A stretch of 10,807 nucleotides of DNA from DATECU01 sp035286745. GTDB lineage: Bacteria > Acidobacteriota > Vicinamibacteria > Fen-336. A program made the translations under genes and the position numbers. Location of the stretch: the NCBI GenBank assembly GCA_035286745.1, contig DATECU010000269.1:1-10807 (forward strand), read 5' to 3'. A model generated the notes under the pieces. It saw only the letters and a list, made by a program, of their open reading frames with translations. It was not told where the DNA came from and made no database searches. Below are positions 5,452 through 10,807 of this stretch, one piece after another; position 1 is the stretch's first letter, and every line of letters starts with the position of its first letter.

Positions 5452-7728
5452 ATGATGGAGCGTACCGTCTTGAACGCCCTCGTCGCGTCCGTGCTCTTGG
5501 GGCTGGGCGGCACAGTCTGGGCCCAGGAGACCTGCACCACGGTGGGGAGTACCCAGACGGGGGCGCCGTGCCCACGGTGCGGCACGGAGGTGAGGACCTG
5601 CGAAGGCCGACCCGGCCTCCCAGGCATCTGGAGTGACTGGGTGTGCACGGGCCAGCTGGACTGTAACCCCGGTGATCGAGGAGACGAGCAACGCTGCGGC
5701 CGCTGCAACTCTGGGATGCGAGCCAAGGTCTGTGGTTCCGACTGTCGCTGGCCGCTCGCCTGGGGGCCCTGCGAGAACGAGACCGGGTGTCGGCCAGGCC
5801 TAGACTCGCAGGAGCGAACGTGCGGCGACTGCGATGAGATCACACAGAGGGTGACCTGCGATGAGACTTGCCGTTACCCTGCCTGGGAGGAGTGTCCTGT
5901 CGACTGCTGGCTGGGCCAGGAGAGGTGGCCGAGTTGTGGCAAGTGTGGCACACGTCACGAGTACTGCAGCAGCCTCAACTGCCGGTGGTACACGGACGGA
6001 CCGTGCCAGAACGAGGTCACGGGTGCTGGCTCCTGCGCGCCAACTGAGTCCCAGTCCAGACCCTGCGCGTGCGGAGATGTGGAGACGCAGGAATGTGACC
6101 GCAGCACCTGCTTGTGGGGCGCCTGGAGCGGCTGCAAGAGCGCCTGCCAGGAGTTCTACGTGCGCGACTGGACCAACAGCGCCACCGACCACGATAGCGG
6201 GGCCGAACCGTCCACCGACCTCCGCTACTGGGACCGCTGCGACGTTTGGACGCGGCAGAGCAACACCCAGGGGACGTTCCCTGGAGGCCAACCTGAGAAC
6301 GAAGAGGCCATTGCCGGCGGCGTGAACTACGCCTTCACGCGCGTTCATCGCAACACCGCGGCGGCCGCTGGTACGCCACCTATGGCAGTGACCGCGAAGT
6401 TCTTCTTCTACAACCTGGGCATCGGATCGAATTGGGAGCCTCTGGTGGGCTCGGAAACGCTGTCGTTCGGCGCCGCGGACCCTGTGAAAGTCTCACCCGG
6501 CCTCCAGTGGAGCCCACCGGTTGGAGTCTCGGGCAAGAAGTGCCTGGCCGTGCAGATCTCGGCCTCAGGCGACGAGTACAAACCACCTAGCCTCGAAGGA
6601 TCGAGCTTCGGTGGCATCGTGGAGGACAACAACAAGGCCCAGCGGAACATACACGTCATCCCCGCGCCAACTCCCTCGCCCTCCCCGGTGCCAGCCCCGC
6701 CCCCGCCTCCAGGTGGGATGGGCGTCCACTTCGTCGTGCACAACCCCGGCCTGGTCAAGCGCCTGATGATCCTGGAGTTCAGCGTTGCGGCCGAGGCTCT
6801 TAGGCAGCTCGTGAATCCAAGGGTGGAGGTGGTGGGTGGCCAAAAGACGCGGCTCTTGCCACAGGGCCTGCTCACGCTGCCTGACATGCAGCCGGGCGAG
6901 AACCGCTGGATTAGGCTGTCAGTCGATGCGGTGCGCGGAGAGCGGCCGGTCCCGGTTTCGTTCTCCGAACCGCGGAGGCCGAGAAGGCGCCAGACCGAAG
7001 GAGGGGTGACCCTCGTCTTCCAGCCCACGGCGGTGTCCGCCGTCGCCACCAGGAACTTGCGACTCCATCAGGCGGCCTTTGCCCGAGCCGACACCTTCCT
7101 CAAGCTCGCTGGAGCGCCGCGCCAGCGGTGGGACAGCCGGGAGTTGGTGGGGAAGCCCGCCGACATGGCGAGGTACCGTCAACTGCTCGACAGCTGGGTC
7201 CAACCGTCCAGCGATCTGCTGGGAGCCATCAGCAAGGGTGCTGGAACCGACCCACTCCAGTTGAAGGAGACCCTGGCATTCGTGCGGAGCCAGTTGCGTT
7301 CCAAGGACGACGTGGCGCTGACTATGGCGCACGCCAGTTGGCTGGACGGCGTGGACGCGGCCTTGACCCGCCTCCAGTTGGCCGAGGGCGATTCGGCCGA
7401 CATCCCGCAGAACGTTCGTTGGCAGATCGGCCTCCTGCACCGTATCGGGTCACTGGGCAACAAGCTCTACGCCGCGAAGATAGAGGAGCGGTCGTCTGAC
7501 TTCTTGCGCAGCTACGCCAAGGGCTCGCTGACCGCCAGGGACTACCCGAAGCACGTCGAGCTGATCCTGCCCGAGCTTCAGGCGCTGGCCGCGGAAGCGC
7601 CCACCCTGAACCTGACCGCCGACCTCGACAACATGAGGCAAGCCCTCAGCTCACCTGTAGCCCTGCAGAAGGCCCACCGCGGGTTCCTGCTCAAGCTCCA
7701 GTCGCTGGACGAGCCTTCCAAGCCGTAG
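5452..7728 (+). CDS. Secreted Cys-rich repeat protein of unknown function
   Basis: 758 residues. A signal peptide is clear: basic start, hydrophobic core (about 7-20) and a likely signal peptidase I site after VWA (22-24). Residues 28-232 hold 30 cysteines in five units of about 40 residues, beginning near C40, C82, C124, C162 and C205. Each follows roughly C-x(1-2)-C-G...C...C-x-W...W..C....C, reminiscent of thrombospondin type 1-like repeats in secreted proteins of Myxococcota and other soil bacteria. Residues about 233-403 look like a beta-sandwich (VRDWTNS, WDRCDVWTRQ, NYAFTRVHRN), with C263 and C364 possibly bonded. A proline-rich linker (404-422) leads to about 423-525, predicted beta-rich, and then a mostly helical region (about 535-755). 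No catalytic motif or C-terminal anchor is seen. GGAGG (5442-5446) precedes the ATG at 5452; ATG 5455 is equally possible. It appears monocistronic. Function unknown; adhesion or surface binding is only a guess from architecture. Confidence 0.82.
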   Translation: MMERTVLNALVASVLLGLGGTVWAQETCTTVGSTQTGAPCPRCGTEVRTCEGRPGLPGIWSDWVCTGQLDCNPGDRGDEQRCGRCNSGMRAKVCGSDCRWPLAWGPCENETGCRPGLDSQERTCGDCDEITQRVTCDETCRYPAWEECPVDCWLGQERWPSCGKCGTRHEYCSSLNCRWYTDGPCQNEVTGAGSCAPTESQSRPCACGDVETQECDRSTCLWGAWSGCKSACQEFYVRDWTNSATDHDSGAEPSTDLRYWDRCDVWTRQSNTQGTFPGGQPENEEAIAGGVNYAFTRVHRNTAAAAGTPPMAVTAKFFFYNLGIGSNWEPLVGSETLSFGAADPVKVSPGLQWSPPVGVSGKKCLAVQISASGDEYKPPSLEGSSFGGIVEDNNKAQRNIHVIPAPTPSPSPVPAPPPPPGGMGVHFVVHNPGLVKRLMILEFSVAAEALRQLVNPRVEVVGGQKTRLLPQGLLTLPDMQPGENRWIRLSVDAVRGERPVPVSFSEPRRPRRRQTEGGVTLVFQPTAVSAVATRNLRLHQAAFARADTFLKLAGAPRQRWDSRELVGKPADMARYRQLLDSWVQPSSDLLGAISKGAGTDPLQLKETLAFVRSQLRSKDDVALTMAHASWLDGVDAALTRLQLAEGDSADIPQNVRWQIGLLHRIGSLGNKLYAAKIEERSSDFLRSYAKGSLTARDYPKHVELILPELQALAAEAPTLNLTADLDNMRQALSSPVALQKAHRGFLLKLQSLDEPSKP

Positions 7729-7837
7729 GGCAAATGTGGTCCTCCCTATGACGGGGCCGTCTCGGGCTGGATATGGACCGTGACGGCCTCCTCAGGCGAG
7801 CCCGGAACGCCCGGCCTCTGCGCCTCTGCGGCGCGGA

Positions 7838-7867
7838 CTGGCAACCAGACCTCGCCTCGCCTAAACT
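7838..7867 (+). promoter_or_regulatory. Possible promoter of tRNA-Leu
   Basis: CTGGCA (7838-7843) and TAAACT (7862-7867) each match the sigma70 consensus at four of six positions, with an 18-bp spacer. This would start transcription about ten bases before the mature tRNA. A short palindrome (CGCCTA-AAC-TAGGCG, 7858-7872) overlaps the -10. Confidence 0.3.
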
Positions 7868-7883
7868 AGGCGTTCCGCTCCGC

Positions 7884-7972
7884 GCCGGAGTGGCGAAATT
7901 GGCAGACGCGCGGGACTCAAAATCCCGAGAGGGTCACCCCTCGTGTGGGTTCGATTCCCACCTCCGGCACCA
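7884..7972 (+). tRNA. tRNA-Leu (anticodon CAA)
   Basis: The acceptor stem GCCGGAG (7884-7890) pairs with CTCCGGC (7962-7968), followed by discriminator A and an encoded CCA (7970-7972). The anticodon arm is CGGGA / CTCAAAA / TCCCG, with CAA at 7918-7920, reading UUG codons. A long variable arm between the anticodon stem and the T arm, and a T loop TTCGATT, complete a class II leucine tRNA of 89 bases including CCA. It stands alone, with no other tRNA in the window, in the convergent space between the Cys-rich protein gene and the glycosyltransferase gene. No integrase or repeated attachment sequence is visible beside it. Confidence 0.96.
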
Positions 7973-8012
7973 AGGCCGTCAGCAACCCCGGCGCCGCTCC
8001 GGGTGGCGAGCC

Positions 8013-9566
8013 CTAGATGAAGCGTTTGCCCTGGCGCCAGGCGTCGGGCAGCGGGAGCTTGAGGCCACGGCAGATCAGAATGGGGTGGCGCTGCTGGTAG
8101 GGCATGGCGTAGGGCGAGTGGAACCTCCCGGCCTCCTCGATGCTGGTCCAGGCGTCCTTCAAGTCCTCGGGGTTCATGCCCACGGTGATGGCGACCTCGA
8201 CCGTGTCGGTGCCCGGACCCCACAGGTAGAAGCTGTTGTGCTGGCTCACCGCCGGCGGCAGGCCGTGGCGCCGGCCGTAGTAGTTGAGGGCTCCGGCCTC
8301 GCCGTAGTTGGAGGTGACGATGACGACACGCCCCCGATCCTCGGCCGGCAGCGATCGGTAGGCGCGTGCCACAGCTTCGGTCAGCTCTTGCCAGCCGAAG
8401 CGGTCGGCGAAGAACTGGGGCAGCGGGCCCAGGGCGCTTCGCTCTCCCTGCGGCGGTGCCAGGCCGATGGCCTTCTGGTAGCTGATGAAGGTCTCGACCG
8501 GCAACACCGGCATGGCAAAGGGAGCCAGGGCCGCACCTGAGATGGCAAGGGCGGTGACCGCTACGGGGCGCAGCCAGCGCCAGCGCAGGCTCTCCAGCCA
8601 CACCGCGCCCGCCGCCAACAAGGGAGGATAGGCCGGGCCCAGGTAGTAGGGTTTGGCGTGCTGGAGGATCATGACCCCGAGAGCCACCAGGTAGATGATG
8701 CCCAGCGAGCGATAGGGGCGTGCCCGCCGTGCCAGCAGCAGCCAGAAGAGGCCCGCGATCCACAGGGGCGCGTTCAAGGGGTTGATCTCAAGCACTTGGG
8801 CGCCCAGGAACTGGAGCGGGCTCATGGCCACGTTCTTGTACCGGGTGGCGTTCTCGACGAACTCCCGGGTGGGCCAGTCGTGCAGCATCTGCCACCCCAA
8901 GTGAGGCAGGAAGAGAAGGCCGGCCGCGACTAACGCAAGCCAGGGACCGATCCGCAGCAGCTGGCGGCGCAGCGGCGTCAGGATCAGAGCCGCCGCCAGG
9001 CCGGCGCCGAAGAAGAGCACCGAGATCTTGTTGAGCAGGCCCAGGCCCAGAATGAGGCCCAGAAACAGAAAGCGGCGGGGACCGTCGTCAGGTGTGAGGC
9101 GCGCCACCAACAGGGCGGCTCCGGCCCAGAAAACCAGATCGAAGGAGTTCATGGAGTAGTAGCCGCCCTGGCCGAGGTACTGAGGCGCGGCGGCGACCGC
9201 CAGGGCCGCCAGCGTCTGCGCAAACCGCCCGCCGCCCAAGGCTTGGGCCAGCCGGCTTCCCAGCAAGACCAGCCCCCCGACCAGGAGCGCGGGCGTAAGG
9301 CGCACGGCCAGGATCGAGTCACCCAGCACCGCGCGCACCAGCTTGAGGACGGCGATGGAGAGCGGCGGGTGGTCGACATAGCCCCAGGCAAGATGATCGG
9401 CGCAGGCCAGGTAGTAGAACTCGTCACGGAACAGGCCGTAGCGGGGCCCGAAGGCCAATTCCGCCAACACTACCGCCCCGGCCAAGAGCCACACCGGCAG
9501 GGGCCAGCCCCAAAACTGTCGCCCCCGATCTTCGTTCGATGCCTGACCAACGGGGATGCTGCTCAT
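8013..9566 (-). CDS. GT39/PMT-type membrane glycosyltransferase
   Basis: 517-residue integral membrane protein of the dolichyl-phosphate-mannose mannosyltransferase/ArnT-like superfamily (GT-C fold). Such enzymes use a polyprenyl-phosphate sugar donor on the outer face of the cytoplasmic membrane to glycosylate lipids, polysaccharides or proteins. The first helix spans about 22-40. The first external loop carries the acidic pair Asp48-Glu49 in FRDEFYY, the expected catalytic region, then GYVDHPPLS (62-70). Several hydrophobic segments follow up to about 355, with KPYYLGPAYP (305-314) near the last ones; about 356-517 is a soluble, probably periplasmic domain. The frame stays open far upstream, but the ATG at 9566 is chosen because the topology begins there and GAGGTG sits about five bases before it; the longer frame is antisense to the beta-helix gene. 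Sugar and acceptor are unknown. Divergent from the beta-helix gene. Confidence 0.87.
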   Translation of the reverse strand: MSSIPVGQASNEDRGRQFWGWPLPVWLLAGAVVLAELAFGPRYGLFRDEFYYLACADHLAWGYVDHPPLSIAVLKLVRAVLGDSILAVRLTPALLVGGLVLLGSRLAQALGGGRFAQTLAALAVAAAPQYLGQGGYYSMNSFDLVFWAGAALLVARLTPDDGPRRFLFLGLILGLGLLNKISVLFFGAGLAAALILTPLRRQLLRIGPWLALVAAGLLFLPHLGWQMLHDWPTREFVENATRYKNVAMSPLQFLGAQVLEINPLNAPLWIAGLFWLLLARRARPYRSLGIIYLVALGVMILQHAKPYYLGPAYPPLLAAGAVWLESLRWRWLRPVAVTALAISGAALAPFAMPVLPVETFISYQKAIGLAPPQGERSALGPLPQFFADRFGWQELTEAVARAYRSLPAEDRGRVVIVTSNYGEAGALNYYGRRHGLPPAVSQHNSFYLWGPGTDTVEVAITVGMNPEDLKDAWTSIEEAGRFHSPYAMPYQQRHPILICRGLKLPLPDAWRQGKRFI

Positions 9567-9728
9567 GTTCACCTCTCTCAGGCGGTACGGGCGGCGCGGG
9601 CACATGGTTGCGTGTCGGGGGCGGGCGGAGGCGGGCTTTGGGACGAGTGGGACTTGGGCCGTGACGGAAGTGCATGATGGGAGACTCCGCGCGGTGCGCC
9701 GTCCGCCGAAGCTCCGGCAGCCCCTCAC

Positions 9729-9758
9729 TCGACGCCAGCGGCGGCTGCGCGCTATGCT
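9729..9758 (+). promoter_or_regulatory. Possible promoter of the beta-helix gene
   Basis: TCGACG (9729-9734) and TATGCT (9753-9758) are separated by 18 bp. Transcription would begin about seven bases after the -10, close to the ATG at 9765, which would make the message nearly leaderless. That would agree with the absence of a Shine-Dalgarno sequence, but both hexamers are imperfect. Confidence 0.22.
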
Positions 9759-9764
9759 TGCCGC

Positions 9765-10807
9765 ATGCGCGTCCACCGCTCTTTCGCTCTCGCGGCGCTC
9801 TTCCTCCCCCTGGGCATGGCGACGGCGGGGAATGCCGAGGTGTTTCGGGTCGGGCCCACGAGACCCTACACCAACCTCGGTCAGGTAGCGCCTCTGCTCG
9901 ACCCCGGCGACCTGGTGGAGGTGGACGGAAACGCCACCTATCCCGCCGTCACCTTCACGCGGTCGGGCGCGCCGGGCAATCCGATTGTGGTCCGCGGCTT
10001 GCGCGTGAACGGCAACCGGCCGCTCATCTCCGGCGGCACCAACACCGTCCAGTTCGAGCTGTCGAACCACATGGTCTTCGAGGGCTTCGAGGTCACTGGC
10101 GGCAGTTTCCGCTGCATCTTCCACCACGCTCACGACATCACGGTCCGCGACACCCTGGTGCGCGACTGCGCCGCCCACGGCATCTTGGGGGCCGACAACG
10201 ACTCGGGTTCGCTGCTCCTGGAGTTCGTCGAGGTCCGGGGCTGCGGCAACGGGACCAGCCAGCATGCGATCTACATGGCTACCGATGAGCTCGCCCACCC
10301 GGGCTCGGTGTTCCGCATGCAGCACTGCTACGTACACGATCAGAACGGAGGCAACGCGATCAAGAGCCGCGCCGAACGGAACGAGATCTACTACAACTGG
10401 ATCGAGGGAACGCAGTATCACCTGCTGGAGCTGATCGGTCCCGATCCCGCGGGTGGGGTGCCTCCGGGGACGGCGCGCGAGGACTCGGACGTGGTCGGCA
10501 ACGTTCTCGTCCACAAGGCCTACGGGGCCTTCGACGGCAGCTTCTACTTCGTACGCATCGGAGGAGACGGCACCGGCGAGTCGAACGGGCGCTACCGCTT
10601 CCTCAATAACACCTTGGTGCGCCTATCGGTGGGGATGGGCTCGGCGGCCTTCCGCTGCTTCGACGGCCTGGAGAGCATCGAGATGCACAGCAACGTGTTC
10701 TACACCGGGCCTGCCGGCGCCCCCCGCATCCTGCGCGACCTCGATGCGACCTGGACCAGCGGCTCGCAGCAGATCTCGGGCCAGAACAACTGGGTGGAGA
10801 GCGGCAG
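9765..10807 (+). CDS. Secreted right-handed parallel beta-helix protein (3' end cut by window)
   Basis: The frame runs from ATG 9765 to the right edge with no stop, giving 347 residues so far. An N-terminal signal peptide (MRVHRSFALAALFLPLGMATA) has likely cleavage around 21-24. The body shows the short repeating strands of a pectate-lyase-like right-handed beta-helix, with rungs such as MVFEGFEVTGG (103-113), ITVRDTLVRDC (125-135), LLEFVEVRGCG (151-161), NEIYYNWIEG (206-215), SDVVGNVLVHK (241-251), RFLNNTLV (278-285) and IEMHSNVFYT (305-314). Stacked Asn residues in the turns fit this fold. Relatives include polysaccharide lyases and epimerases, but many such proteins lack known activity and no catalytic set can be named here. 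The start has no good ribosome site; ATG 9754 is in another frame. It is divergent from the GT39-type gene, 198 bp apart. Confidence 0.82.
   Translation, partial: MRVHRSFALAALFLPLGMATAGNAEVFRVGPTRPYTNLGQVAPLLDPGDLVEVDGNATYPAVTFTRSGAPGNPIVVRGLRVNGNRPLISGGTNTVQFELSNHMVFEGFEVTGGSFRCIFHHAHDITVRDTLVRDCAAHGILGADNDSGSLLLEFVEVRGCGNGTSQHAIYMATDELAHPGSVFRMQHCYVHDQNGGNAIKSRAERNEIYYNWIEGTQYHLLELIGPDPAGGVPPGTAREDSDVVGNVLVHKAYGAFDGSFYFVRIGGDGTGESNGRYRFLNNTLVRLSVGMGSAAFRCFDGLESIEMHSNVFYTGPAGAPRILRDLDATWTSGSQQISGQNNWVESG

Noticed and set aside
7884..7972. tRNA-Leu as an integration site for a mobile element
   Set aside because: No integrase gene and no duplicated tRNA 3' end can be seen on either side within the window.
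7985..8004. Possible bidirectional terminator between the tRNA and the glycosyltransferase
   Set aside because: Only a 5-bp GC stem (7987-7991 with 7999-8003) and no T tract on either strand; too weak to call.
7773..8540. 255-residue plus-strand open frame across the tRNA
   Set aside because: Its middle is a translation of tRNA-Leu (the familiar VAKLADARDSKSR artefact) and its end is antisense to the glycosyltransferase.
9567..10514. In-frame upstream extension of the glycosyltransferase to 10514
   Set aside because: It lies antisense to the beta-helix gene, lacks membrane topology, and a good ribosome site precedes the ATG at 9566.

Overview
The window comes from a high-GC bacterium. Long GC-rich coding frames lie on both strands, Shine-Dalgarno sites are clear at several starts, and the tRNA carries an encoded CCA end. 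Gene content (two-subunit 2-oxoacid:ferredoxin oxidoreductase, a VapBC pair, a Cys-rich secreted repeat protein, a GT39-type membrane glycosyltransferase, a parallel beta-helix protein and a group II intron end) would suit a soil or sediment member of Myxococcota, Acidobacteriota or a related deep phylum. No single marker fixes the phylum.

Layout: (1) 1-133 is the 3' end of a group II intron on the + strand, recognised from a domain V hairpin and a domain VI hairpin with a bulged branch-point A; the rest lies outside the window. (2) 210-2133, minus strand: a class V aminotransferase (cysteine desulfurase-like, but lacking the usual catalytic Cys) followed 11 bp later by vapB and an overlapping vapC. 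(3) 2134-2388 is a divergent intergenic region holding two opposed tracts of 7-nt repeats around an inner hairpin. (4) 2389-5091, plus strand: korA and korB, a 27-bp-spaced operon for a CoA-dependent 2-oxoacid:ferredoxin oxidoreductase, most likely 2-oxoglutarate. (5) 5092-5451 is a 360-bp non-coding gap with two perfect-arm inverted repeats. (6) 5452-7728: a 758-residue secreted protein with five Cys-rich units, a predicted beta-sandwich region, a proline-rich linker and a helical C-terminal part; no function is known to me. (7) 7884-7972: tRNA-Leu(CAA). (8) 8013-9566, minus: a GT39/PMT-type membrane glycosyltransferase. (9) 9765 to the right edge, plus: a secreted right-handed beta-helix protein, cut by the window end and divergent from the glycosyltransferase.

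KorAB links CoA-thioester metabolism to ferredoxin. The right half encodes envelope and secreted functions (a lipid-linked sugar transferase, a Cys-rich exoprotein and a beta-helix protein), but nothing in the sequence ties these into one pathway. I see no CRISPR array, phage module or clear multi-gene defence system. The items most worth a second look are the Cys-rich protein, the opposed heptamer tracts and the intron end beside VapBC.
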